A stretch of DNA of 64,000 bases from Anaerolineaceae bacterium UBA700. Lineage in GTDB: Bacteria > Chloroflexota > Anaerolineae > Anaerolineales > Anaerolineaceae. The stretch spans positions 19,768 to 83,767 of the forward strand of contig DBMK01000213.1 of assembly GCA_002298885.1 (NCBI GenBank), given 5' to 3'. The notes beneath the pieces are model-generated. The model made no database searches and was not told the origin of the DNA. It saw only the letters and a list, made by a program, of their open reading frames with translations. Of this stretch, positions 20,656 to 28,472 are shown piece by piece. The translations under genes were made by a program, and so were the position numbers. How positions within the stretch are numbered: position 1 is the first letter of the stretch; the number at the start of each line of letters is the position of its first letter.

Positions 20656-20690
20656 CGCCAGGGAGAACCCGGGGAGGGCTCTCCCTGGCG
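20656..20690 (-). promoter_or_regulatory. Intercistronic hairpin in the surface operon
   Basis: A perfect 10-bp stem (cgccagggag / ctccctggcg) with a 15-base loop lies in the 91-bp gap between the stop at 20714 and the TTG at 20622. The T-run is on the wrong side for minus-strand termination. It resembles the hairpin at 18020-18067 in place and size. Confidence 0.5.
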
Positions 20691-20713
20691 TTTTTGGTGG
20701 TCAAACAGCAGGC

Positions 20714-22603
20714 TTACGGATAAGTTACCGTCCAGCTGCCGCCATCCACCGCGGTGTACACCCAGTAGCCCCAGCCTGGATCGAGGGATGTCAGGTCGTA
20801 GGACCAGGAGGGTGCGCCGGCGTCGTACAGTTTCCAGGGATCGGATACGTCGCTGGCATGGTAGGCGAAGGCCAGGTTAATGCCCGACCCGGCGAAAACA
20901 CCCGGCATCACTTTATTGTCCCTGGCAGGATAGCCAACCAGGTTCCAGTTGCCGGCGTGGTTGTGGAGGGCAATGGTGGTGGTGGTTGGTTGATTGCCAA
21001 CCACGTCCAGGATTGCCGGAGCAGTCATGTGGATCCAAAAGCCAGTTTGGTCCGTCAGATCCGTAAGTGAATTTCCGAAAGGAACTCCGCGAGTGAATCC
21101 CAGCCAGTTACCAACGCCAGAGTGACCACCTGTAGCATCCCAGGCGAAGACCTGGTCGAAATTAGTAGATAAGCCAGCTAACACGTCTTCAATCTTCGTA
21201 TCCACAAGACCCGTTGCAGGGTTCGTCGGGATCAGGTTGAACGAAACCAGGTTCCAGCCGGTGACCAGCGGGATGCTGTGCTTGGCATAAATGACCAGCG
21301 TGTCGCTGGCTGAGCCGGAGTAGTTGGGGTCGGTAATGGTGGCGACGACTGCATAGCTGCCAGGGTCGGTCGGAGCGGTTGGCGAGCCGCCGTAGGTGAT
21401 GCTTACCGACAGACCATCCGGAACGGTGGTGACGGTAGCAGATTTAGGCGTGCCGTCGAAGACGTAAGAGAGGTTGCTCAGGGTTACGGTGGCGGCGGCC
21501 TGGGTGATGGTGATGGTGGCTGAACCAGTACTGCCGTAGTGGTTGTCATCACCTGCGAAGGTATAGCTGGCAGAGCAGGGGGTATCGGCCACATTCACCG
21601 GAGCGGTAGAGCAAGAATAAACCGGTGCTGGTGTCAGGCTCAGTCCGCCCGCACCAGTCACAGCGACGGTGGCTGGATGCGGCAGGCCATCGTACTCAAA
21701 CATTCCGCCGCCGGAAACGAGGGTTGAAGAAGTTGCCTTGTCGATCACCAGCGTATCAGAAACCGAACCGGAGTAGTTGGGGTCGGTGATGGTGGCGACG
21801 ACCGCATAGCTGCCAGCAGCAGTCGGAGCGGTGGTTGAACCAGCATAAGTAACGCTCACGGTCAAGCCAGCTGGAACGGTGGTAACAGTGGCAGCCTTAG
21901 GGGCACCGTCATAAGTTTGGTTCAAATCATCGAGAGTCACGGTCGCAGTGGCTTTTCCCACTGTTACTTCAACCGTTGCAGTTCCCACTCCCCCTTGACC
22001 ATCGGTCACCTGCAAACCAACAATGTGTGTTCCAACGGATGTCCAGGTGTTGCTGACGGATTTGCCAGCGGTTTCGTAAGTGCCATTATGATCTAAATCC
22101 CACATGAACCCGGTGCTGTCACTGACATCGTTTCCCAAGTCATTGGCAGATGCGGTCAGAGTGACAGGGACCCCATACGTTCCAGTGTACGGTCCGCCAG
22201 GGAGGGCCTGCGGCGGGTGGAGATTCTTGCTGATGTTCGTGCCGCTAGACCAGGTTGCATTGGTCAGGACTACCCGCCCGTTGATCTTGAAGGTGAGCGG
22301 TTTGCCCGCATCCGTAGCAATGACGCCGGGCACATTGATGACGTATCCAAGGGGGGGAGTCTCCCCGGTGGCTACGATTTTTGTAGACGCAGATATGCCA
22401 GCGCCTTCGACAACCAGGGTAGTGTCAACTGCAGGCTCGCCGTCCCCGGTGACAAATTGGACGTAGCCATAAAAGTTGGATGGCAGGTCCGGGGCGTCTG
22501 CGCGGACATTGACGGCCCCCGCAAGCGATGTAATCGCCACCATAGCCAGGATGGCCAGGGTCAATCCAATCCGATAGTAATTTTTGGTTCGTGTACTGTT
22601 CAT
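20714..22603 (-). CDS. Secreted protein: PSNFYG domain, PKD, three MBG-like repeats, GWNLVSF module
   Basis: This first full-length gene of the surface operon encodes 629 residues, starting at ATG 22603 with AAGGAG upstream. Order: signal peptide ending near VRA (35); a divergent copy of the shared domain (LPSNFYG, INVPGV, WSSGTN; about 38-130); a PKD domain with FMWDLDHNG (133-215); three MBG-type repeats with the Y/F-DG and (D/S)PNYSGS pattern (217-290, 290-370, 370-442); and the GWNLVSF/GWNLVGY module to the end (443-629, WTVTYP). PKD and MBG domains are extracellular adhesive or spacer folds. No catalytic motif is visible. Its start is overlapped by the stop of a 39-codon leader ORF, so translation of the operon may be coupled to that leader. 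Confidence 0.88.
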   Translation of the reverse strand: MNSTRTKNYYRIGLTLAILAMVAITSLAGAVNVRADAPDLPSNFYGYVQFVTGDGEPAVDTTLVVEGAGISASTKIVATGETPPLGYVINVPGVIATDAGKPLTFKINGRVVLTNATWSSGTNISKNLHPPQALPGGPYTGTYGVPVTLTASANDLGNDVSDSTGFMWDLDHNGTYETAGKSVSNTWTSVGTHIVGLQVTDGQGGVGTATVEVTVGKATATVTLDDLNQTYDGAPKAATVTTVPAGLTVSVTYAGSTTAPTAAGSYAVVATITDPNYSGSVSDTLVIDKATSSTLVSGGGMFEYDGLPHPATVAVTGAGGLSLTPAPVYSCSTAPVNVADTPCSASYTFAGDDNHYGSTGSATITITQAAATVTLSNLSYVFDGTPKSATVTTVPDGLSVSITYGGSPTAPTDPGSYAVVATITDPNYSGSASDTLVIYAKHSIPLVTGWNLVSFNLIPTNPATGLVDTKIEDVLAGLSTNFDQVFAWDATGGHSGVGNWLGFTRGVPFGNSLTDLTDQTGFWIHMTAPAILDVVGNQPTTTTIALHNHAGNWNLVGYPARDNKVMPGVFAGSGINLAFAYHASDVSDPWKLYDAGAPSWSYDLTSLDPGWGYWVYTAVDGGSWTVTYP

Positions 22604-22719
22604 GAGAGTTCTCCTTGGATGAATGGAAAGATTTCGCCTGGAAAAGCGTCCGAATGCTGCATATAGGCGATCGAGCCAGGCAGTTGGCTTACTTGCGGCA
22701 AGGTCCTAATTTTGTCCAT
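22600..22719 (-). CDS. Short leader ORF (39 aa) coupled to the surface operon
   Basis: On the minus strand a strong SD (GGGGAGG) precedes ATG at 22719. The frame MDKIRTLPQVSQLPG... runs 39 codons to TGA at 22600-22602, sharing ATGA with the start of the 20714-22603 gene. There is no signal peptide and no recognised motif. The better ribosome site is here, so it may be a coupling leader peptide or a real microprotein. Coding status rests only on the SD and the overlap. Confidence 0.45.
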   Translation of the reverse strand: MDKIRTLPQVSQLPGSIAYMQHSDAFPGEIFPFIQGELS

Positions 22720-22833
22720 ACACCTCCCCTGGTTAAGACAAAATTTTTTTTATTGATTAGGGTCAGTAAGTCAATCTACTCAGATACTTTCTAATGATCT
22801 ACATCTATTTTGTAAAATTTCCCCGAATGGCAG

Positions 22834-23172
22834 CTAGAGATACTTATATCCATCGAATTTGATCGCCAGGCCAGAAACACCGTCCGACTGCGGCTCGAGG
22901 CGTACCACCGTCCCATTGGCAGACAGGCTGGATGTCCCCCAGCGTAGAGACCCGGTAGGCAGAGCGATGCGCACGTGTAAAATTTCGCCCGGCGGGATGG
23001 AACGCTGGACGAGTATATAGATTCCGCCCGTGCTCAAATTGATGACGCGACCATTTTCCTCAAATTTCTTTCCTTGGGGATCGCGACCGTGCACGAGCGC
23101 CGGGTAATCACAATGAATCCTGGGTTTGGTCCGTCTTTCAAGAAAAGGGGCTTTTTTCCCGTTTTGTAGCAT
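22834..23172 (-). CDS. PilZ-domain protein, probable c-di-GMP effector
   Basis: This 112-residue single-domain protein starts at ATG 23172 with GAGGA upstream. The N-terminal ERRTKPR fits the RxxxR c-di-GMP motif of PilZ, and NLSTGG (about residue 48) fits the (D/N)xSxxG motif, so both ligand motifs look intact. The strand pattern continues to the C-terminus as in a minimal PilZ fold, without an attached output domain. It lies about 115 bp upstream of the surface operon leader on the same strand, so c-di-GMP control of surface or matrix functions is plausible but inferred. Confidence 0.85.
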   Translation of the reverse strand: MLQNGKKAPFLERRTKPRIHCDYPALVHGRDPQGKKFEENGRVINLSTGGIYILVQRSIPPGEILHVRIALPTGSLRWGTSSLSANGTVVRLEPQSDGVSGLAIKFDGYKYL

Positions 23173-23323
23173 CCAGTCCTCTTTTCCCCGCCTTACCTCT
23201 GGAAGTTTGATGATGTCTGTGTTTTTGATTGTATTAGAAATAGATTAAGAATAAATCGTTGATTTAGATTGTCTTTTATCCTTACATCGGTCCATTAAAA
23301 TGGATATTTTTTTGCGATAATCC

Positions 23324-23361
23324 GCCTATTGAAATGGCACAATTGTGCCATTTCAATAGGC
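23324..23361. repeat. 38-bp perfect palindrome upstream of the PilZ gene
   Basis: The half-site gcctattgaaatggcacaa is followed directly by its exact reverse complement. With one mismatch the symmetry extends to about 44 bp. No T-run follows on either strand, so it is unlikely to be a terminator. It lies 152 bp before the PilZ start and may be an operator or cruciform site. Confidence 0.8.
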
Positions 23362-23421
23362 AGATGATTACTCTGGAATCATTCACAAGGGGATGGTTTT
23401 TAGAACAAAGGAATAAAAAAC

Positions 23422-23451
23422 GTGGTTTTGCAGCGTACGCCGCAAAACCAC
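23422..23451 (-). terminator. Intrinsic terminator of the NarL-like regulator
   Basis: A 30-bp near-perfect inverted repeat (gtggttttgc ... gcaaaaccac) is flanked by A and T runs on both sides. On the minus strand it is followed by GTTTTTTATT, 25 bp after the regulator stop at 23476. Confidence 0.8.
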
Positions 23452-23475
23452 ATTTTTTGAATGTTTATTGTCTGG

Positions 23476-24159
23476 TCAGGCTGCCATCTTGGTCAGGCCG
23501 ATGCGATGGGCCAGGACCAGCAGCTCCAGCCGGTCGGATACCCCCATTTTGCTGTAAATTGAAGTCAGGTGGTGGCGAACAGTCGTCTCGCGTATGAAGA
23601 GCTGCTGGGCAATCTGCTGGTTCTTCAGCCCGCGGCCGATCAGCTGGACCACCTGCCGCTCTCGGACGCTGAGTTGGTCGATCAACACCTTTTCAGGGTC
23701 AGCCGCGTAGTCCTGTGGCGCACGCGCGATACTGGTAACCAGGTTAGCGATCAAAGAACGTTCGATCCACACTTCGCCGGCGTAAATCTTGCGGATGGCC
23801 TTTAACAATACTTCTGGTGGCTGGGTCTTGAGAACAATCCCCAATACCCCATTTCGGACTGCCTGGAGATATATTTCGTTGTCATCGGAGGCTGTTACAA
23901 GGATCATGCAGGCTGCGGGCCAGCATTTGATCAAATCTGGAATCACCTCCACGCTCAGGCCGCTGGATGGGTTTAATTCGAACAGGATTATGTCTGGCTT
24001 TTTGGAAGCGATCAGCTCCAGTCCTTCGTTTGGATTGCCAGCTTCTCCCACCACGCTCAAATCCGGTTGGGTTTCGATAATATGTTTTAAGCCAGCGCGT
24101 ACCAACGTCTGGTTGTCTAAAATGACAATTTCGATTTTGTTATGGTTTGAATCGATCAT
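23476..24159 (-). CDS. NarL/FixJ-type response regulator with atypical receiver
   Basis: The 227-residue protein has an N-terminal receiver domain (about 9-125) and a C-terminal LuxR-type HTH (about 163-225; LSVRERQVVQLIGRG, then NQQIAQQLFIRETTVRHH). In the receiver the usual phospho-accepting Asp after PDIILF is Glu61, and the acidic pair near the N-terminus is reduced to one Asp (ILDNQ, Asp15). The conserved Lys (VLKTQPP) remains. Such changes suggest the domain is not switched by phosphorylation in the normal way. No histidine kinase is nearby. Target genes are unknown; the PilZ gene and surface operon downstream on the same strand are candidates by position only. Confidence 0.88.
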   Translation of the reverse strand: MIDSNHNKIEIVILDNQTLVRAGLKHIIETQPDLSVVGEAGNPNEGLELIASKKPDIILFELNPSSGLSVEVIPDLIKCWPAACMILVTASDDNEIYLQAVRNGVLGIVLKTQPPEVLLKAIRKIYAGEVWIERSLIANLVTSIARAPQDYAADPEKVLIDQLSVRERQVVQLIGRGLKNQQIAQQLFIRETTVRHHLTSIYSKMGVSDRLELLVLAHRIGLTKMAA

Positions 24160-24991
24160 ATCCGGAATTCAATGACCCCAATGGGTGGCCTACCCAGTTT
24201 CCGAATCTACATTAAAAAAACTACACAAGAATATTCTATTGGTAAATCAATTATATCGATTTTTACCTTTTAAGGTAGTTAGTTAAGTAACTACTCCTGG
24301 CAGTCAAAACTTATCACTAGTTATCAAAAAAGTTTCTAGACTTTGAAATTCGCGAGACGGCCACAACAGCTTGTAATTGAACCTACCAGATTTTTTCCCA
24401 TAAAGTAGTAACTTGAATTAAAAGAATTTGCACATTATGATTTTCGAATAGTCTAGCGGGGAATGGATTTACCTTAAGGTCATGCAAAGAGCTTAGCTGT
24501 GCGCTAAATCTGTCGAATGAAATTGAAAGGCGGGATGGAATTATGTCACCGCAAGCAGTTGCTGATCCGGATGAAATCGAGCGTTTTGCCAGACCTTGCG
24601 CTCGATTCGCGTTTTCGACCCGGTCTCCGAGCAGAATAACGCGATTCTGTAAAAGAAAACCGCCGCCTTGGGCCGGCTTTTTCCGGGATCTTCCGCAGCC
24701 TGGCGATGCAAGCTCCCCCGGATCAGCGCAGCACGCTCCTGTCTGCTTTTTACCTGATCATCTATCTTGCCTTCGGCAAGATAGACAGTAATTGCTGGGA
24801 TTTTGGTCGCTCGCTTTGGCTTGATCAATACAACTTATGGGCTGGTTGTAATGGTTTTTGCCACCGTCACGCTGATTTCGGTTTCCCGCCGCAGGCGAAT
24901 GTTAGTCACCAGCTAGCTGGGTGAGGATCTGAGCGACAGCCCGGCTTCTTCCTTTGATCAAAAGCAGGAATCGAGTCTCACCGGCTTTTGT
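24160..24991. other. 832-bp stretch without a supported gene
   Basis: Open frames here are short and resemble no family. An AT-rich part (24180-24440) includes an inverted repeat gtagtta...taactac near 24284-24303. A hairpin ctatcttgc-cttcg-gcaagatag lies at 24762-24784 without a T-run. The right part may be eroded DNA next to the hydrolase pseudogene. Confidence 0.5.
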
Positions 24992-25780
24992 CTACTCGTC
25001 AGCCTGGCAGCACTTGACAACCGCATCGAGGGATCGCGCCAATGCTGCCGGCTCCTTGAGTGGGAGCAGATGGGTATTGTCCAACCAGGAAACAGCGGTC
25101 TTTGAGGATGCCTGGGTCAGCTGCTCCCCACCAGCCCGCCACAAGGCATTGTTTCGCTCGGCGGGCTCCCCCTTTTCCCCGGCGCTTTTCGTTGCTAGAA
25201 CCAGCTCGACGGGACAATCCAGCCGCTCCTAGGCTGAAAGAAGCTGCTCGCGGCGTTTATTGAGTTCGATGGTTAGCGCGGCGTACTCGGAAGGCGTGAG
25301 GCGGTAGCCCATGCCAGCCAAATTCAACAGCAACGACTCGATGCGCATGACAGGCGTGTTGAGCCGGCGCCGAAGATCCTCGGGATCAACGACGAGATTG
25401 ACGGGCACAGCACCGTCGATGAGAAACAGCCCGGCTGCTTTCCCCGGATGGCTGGATGCGTACCAGACAGCCAGGTCGGCTCCCAGAGACCAGCCAACTA
25501 GAATCGGTCAGTTGCCAGCGACCCTGTCTATCATGGTCTCCGTATCTGTCAGGAAGCCCTCCAAGGAGGTGTTTGGCGAGGCGGTGCTCTTCCCGTGGTT
25601 ACGGAAATCAAAGGTTACGAGCCGATATTGTCCCTCGAGAGCGCCAATGATTCGATTCCAGGATGCTTGGATTGCCCCGCCTCCGTTAAGGAACAGGAGT
25701 GTCTGCCCCTGGACGGTTTCGCTGACCGCCAAATGAACATCTTCGTTTTGCACCTTGTAGTGTTTTCTTAGTGTGTTCAT
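24992..25780 (-). pseudogene. Alpha/beta-hydrolase pseudogene with two nonsense codons
   Basis: One continuous frame of 263 codons from ATG 25780 to TAG 24992-24994 reads as an alpha/beta hydrolase: oxyanion region FLNGGG, the FDFRNHGKS turn, nucleophile elbow GWSLG, and a C-terminal DNTHLLPL with the likely catalytic His. It is broken by TGA at 25508-25510, just before PILVGWSLG, and TAG at 25229-25231. Both could arise from C-to-T changes (CGA, CAG), and no frameshift is needed. The first stop removes the nucleophile. It follows the tetR-like remnant by 25 bp, suggesting an old two-gene operon. The substrate is unknown. Confidence 0.8.
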
Positions 25781-25805
25781 GCGCTTGCACCTCTAATGAT
25801 TTACC

Positions 25806-26162
25806 TCAAAATAAGCTTTGGAACAAGGCGTGCAATCCAAAATCAAACTCGCGATCGACATTCCACCGGGCAAATTCTGACAGCAAAGCGTAGAGCGACG
25901 GGTATTGTTCGGCCGGAAATTGCTGCCACACCATTGGGCTATTTGGCCCGCGGTCCAGATTCACTACCGGCGTCGGCCCCGCCTCGATCCAGGTATGCCC
26001 GACCACAAATGCCACGCGACATTGAATTGTTTAGATCGCCTCAACGCCTAGTATGGCTCCAAGCCTGCGCATGCTGAAGCCTTCCAGGCCCTCTCGTTCG
26101 GTCAGGCCTAAGGCCGTTTCCAGCTCCCGCTGGCGGGTGAGGGGTTAACCAATTTTCGGCAT
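25806..26162 (-). pseudogene. TetR-family repressor pseudogene, internally deleted
   Basis: From ATG 26162 the frame reads MPKIG-stop, then an N-terminal TetR helix-turn-helix (TRQRELETALGLTEREG, FSMRRLGAILGVEA), another stop, and in the same frame the C-terminal end of a TetR_C-type ligand domain (FPAEQYPSLYALL, EFDFGLHALF) to the stop at 25806. The middle, roughly 100 residues, is missing. TetR family regulators bind DNA as dimers and are released by a ligand; this copy cannot be functional. Its probable operator lies just upstream. Confidence 0.75.
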
Positions 26163-26178
26163 TTTCCTGGCCTCACTT

Positions 26179-26208
26179 TATTTACAGCGTAAATTTACGA
26201 TGTAAATA
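26179..26208. promoter_or_regulatory. TetR-type operator upstream of the tetR remnant
   Basis: A 30-bp inverted repeat, tatttacagcgtaaa / tttacgatgtaaata, has one mismatched pair. It contains the TTTACnnnGTAAA pattern seen at many TetR-family operators and lies 17 bp before the remnant start. Confidence 0.65.
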
Positions 26209-26473
26209 GACAACGAAGAGCATCGGGTGTCAAGGGGTTTCATTCTCAAGAAAGGAGAGACATTCCCTCGCATACAGAAGAAACAAACTTACTGCGTTAA
26301 TTAGAGGAAAAGGGCCCGAAATGCTCTCAATAAGGGTCAGATTGATACCTGGGAAGGCGGTCTACTCAGGTAAGGCGAGAATCAAGCTTTATTCATTTGT
26401 GAATATGAGTTAAAATGAAACTATATTGGCCGGTTGTGCGCGTCAGAGCATTCCAGCCAGCCAAACATTAATC

Positions 26474-26546
26474 GCCCTCGTAGCTCAATGGACAGAGCGC
26501 CTGACTTCGAATCAGTAGGTTGAGAGTTCGAATCTCTCCGGGGGCG
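26474..26546 (+). tRNA. tRNA-Arg(UCG)
   Basis: A 73-base cloverleaf: acceptor GCCCTCG/CGGGGGC with one U-G pair, D-stem GCTC/GAGC, anticodon stem-loop CCTGA-CTTCGAA-TCAGT giving anticodon UCG, T-arm GAGAG-TTCGAAT-CTCTC, and discriminator G. CCA is not encoded. Its 3' end is repeated downstream at 26592 and at 47352, as at tRNA integration sites. Confidence 0.95.
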
Positions 26547-26591
26547 CTATTGATTCCAGTCTGTCTTCGAATCCCCAAAAGGGGACCATGT

Positions 26592-26626
26592 CAGCAGGTT
26601 GAGAGTTCGAATCTCTCCGGGGGCGC
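26592..26626 (+). repeat. 35-bp partial copy of the tRNA-Arg 3' half
   Basis: The sequence cagcaggttgagagttcg... matches 26512-26546 of the tRNA gene with one change (t to c). It lacks acceptor 5' and D-arm and is not a functional tRNA. It may be an attachment-site scar from an earlier insertion. Confidence 0.8.
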
Positions 26627-26815
26627 ACAGGGGTGCCGGTCATCTTCCTTGAGTCCGAGGTTGCCCCACATCGCGAAGAGCAGGTGGGGCGCGAACCGGG
26701 GTGAATGGGTTTAGCCGCCTTAACGATAAGTCGCTCACCCCTCCCATGCCAGGCACTCACCTATCACTATGTATCTAAATTCAACGTTTCCGCCATCGTG
26801 GCGGCGTTCAAATGA

Positions 26816-27895
26816 TCAATGCGCTCCCTGAATGAGGCCCTTGACCTTCTCCAACTGTTTCTTCAGTTGCAGCTGCGGGAGCAGACTGTTTGGGACACCG
26901 CCCTTGGCCGAAGAGTGGGTTCCGCAGATCACGTTGTCCGTGCCATTATCCAGCACCTGGTCGCGCGGCACCCCGGTAACCACGTAGTGCTCGGTGCCCC
27001 AATCCAACAGGATCTTATAAGTTGATGTTAGGTTGGTGTATTGGCTGAGGTTAATGCCGGTGACCAGGACGTTCCGGGTGAGCCCCCACATTCCGGCCAC
27101 AAGAGCAAAATTGCTGCTGCCGGTGACCTCGTTGTTGGTGACCATCCCGCCATCTACCCCTTCCAACCAGAGGCCAAACACATTCGAAGGGTATAGCGTC
27201 AGGTTGTTGTTACGAGCCCGCAGGATAACCGTCTTATTCGGTCCATAGTAAGGCAGGTTGCCCAGGTTGTCTATGTCCCACACCGTGATTGCATTTGCTT
27301 CTTCATAGGCTGACACGTCGTTATCCACGATATTATAGACCGAGGGCCTGAGGAAAGGCGCGTGACTATAACCTCCTGCAAGTATATGAATAGCGTTCCC
27401 GTATGCATGGTCAATGTTGTTGTTTGCGATTTCCAGGATGCTATTAGAATCCTCCTCCATGCGAATACCATCCCCCACCGCGTCTATGAAGTTGTCCTTA
27501 GCCGTCATATGGGAGTTAGAGCTCGCCCAGAAATCAATCATGAAATACGAAGTCAGGCTGCCGGTATTGTGAGAGAACTGAAAATCACCCTGGGCCTGTT
27601 TTGTAAAATAAACACAGTCCTCCGGTGGAATGCCGGGAACTTGACTGCCGCCCATATTGACACCATATACTAGATTAGAAAAGGACGGATTGCCATTCTC
27701 ATCGATACCTTCCTCTCCTTGAATGGTGATATTGGTGACCGAGGCGCTGAGTGGCTCCGTATTGGGAGAATAGCAGTCTTTCTGGGGGTCAAACGGCGTG
27801 ACCATCATTTGTACAGCTCCAATCCAGGTAGCAATCCAGAACCCGTTTGGCCCATAAGGAGTGCACGCGGCGGGCGGGGTGATGTGAAAGGTCAT
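26816..27895 (-). CDS. Secreted right-handed beta-helix protein, C-terminal part (frameshifted from the upstream ORF)
   Basis: These 359 codons carry repeated beta-helix coils (NNNIDHAYGNAIHI, NNEVTGSSNFALVAG and similar N-rich turns), as in pectate-lyase-like and Choice-of-anchor parallel beta-helix proteins. The nominal ATG at 27895 overlaps the previous ORF by ATGA, but upstream codons in this frame read GYPRLSD, clearly coding. The gene is therefore the rest of the 27892-28293 ORF after loss of one G near 27915. Restoring it gives one protein of about 492 residues. The catalytic type is not recognisable. A 269-bp stretch downstream, to the tRNA, holds only the tRNA-like repeat. Confidence 0.75.
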   Translation of the reverse strand: MTFHITPPAACTPYGPNGFWIATWIGAVQMMVTPFDPQKDCYSPNTEPLSASVTNITIQGEEGIDENGNPSFSNLVYGVNMGGSQVPGIPPEDCVYFTKQAQGDFQFSHNTGSLTSYFMIDFWASSNSHMTAKDNFIDAVGDGIRMEEDSNSILEIANNNIDHAYGNAIHILAGGYSHAPFLRPSVYNIVDNDVSAYEEANAITVWDIDNLGNLPYYGPNKTVILRARNNNLTLYPSNVFGLWLEGVDGGMVTNNEVTGSSNFALVAGMWGLTRNVLVTGINLSQYTNLTSTYKILLDWGTEHYVVTGVPRDQVLDNGTDNVICGTHSSAKGGVPNSLLPQLQLKKQLEKVKGLIQGAH

Positions 27896-28293
27896 GTCCG
27901 ACAGGCGTGGGTAGCCGCGAATGAGTTGACCACACCTGGTAAGATGCCTTTATCGATGATAGTCTGGCAGTCCTGGTTGGGAAATGTGTCGATGAAGGTC
28001 TTTTTCTGCCCCATGCCCTTGAAGTAGCCGTCAAAATCCTCCACAACAATTATCCGGGTCCTAAACTGGCCTACGGCAAGCTGGACAGTGCTTCCCTTCC
28101 CGGCCTTTTTCGCCATGTTAAAGGCCTTTTGCAGGTTGGCGGTATCATCCGACCCGGTGGGATAGACGGTGATCACCTTCCCAGTCTTTACCACCGGATT
28201 GAACGGCGCCGCCATTACGGTGGTAGGCGCGGCTGCCAGTAGAATCACTGCTAGACAGGTTAATATAGACAGGACGAAGCTGAAGTGTTTCAT
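27892..28293 (-). CDS. Secreted right-handed beta-helix protein, N-terminal part
   Basis: The start is ATG 28293 with AAGGAG upstream. A clear signal peptide (cleavage near VMAA, residue 29) leads into VITVYPTGSDDTANLQKAFNMA, the usual opening of pectin-lyase-like beta-helix proteins, and FKGMGQKKTFID. After LPGVVNSFA the frame goes wrong (ATHACRT-stop). One added G at about 27915 rejoins it to GYPRLSDMTF of the next ORF. Either a real single-base deletion or a sequence error explains the split. It is divergent from the BTAD regulator at 28473. Confidence 0.75.
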   Translation of the reverse strand: MKHFSFVLSILTCLAVILLAAAPTTVMAAPFNPVVKTGKVITVYPTGSDDTANLQKAFNMAKKAGKGSTVQLAVGQFRTRIIVVEDFDGYFKGMGQKKTFIDTFPNQDCQTIIDKGILPGVVNSFAATHACRT

Positions 28294-28393
28294 TTCGAAC
28301 TCCTTTCTTTAGCTGTGAATGATTCCGCAATGCCCCTTGGACGATAGCTAGCCCGCTTTTAAGTTATCACGCATGCGCAACGAAATCGTAAAG

Positions 28394-28422
28394 TTGAAAA
28401 ACCTATCTGATTGGCCTATAAT
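28394..28422 (+). promoter_or_regulatory. Sigma-70-type promoter of the BTAD regulator
   Basis: TTGAAA (28394-28399), a 17-base spacer, then a perfect TATAAT (28417-28422), 50 bp before the ATG at 28473. Confidence 0.7.
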
Positions 28423-28472
28423 CTAACTGCGGGGACTTTTCATCGCAGCCCTTATCCCCTCCAGGATGAGAC

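Noticed and set aside
22604..22833. Possible c-di-GMP (GEMM) riboswitch before the surface operon
   Set aside because: The PilZ neighbour made this attractive, but GEMM core elements could not be matched; the region is better explained by the short leader ORF.
24541..24828. Short open frames on both strands in 24.5-24.9 kb
   Set aside because: No SD, no family resemblance, and they lie in apparently eroded DNA.
26550..26626. Second tRNA gene next to tRNA-Arg
   Set aside because: Only the anticodon-stem end, T-arm and acceptor 3' side are present; no 5' half can fold.
26512..26760. 82-codon minus-strand frame ending PPERFELSTY
   Set aside because: A common false ORF made by translating the reverse strand of a tRNA gene.
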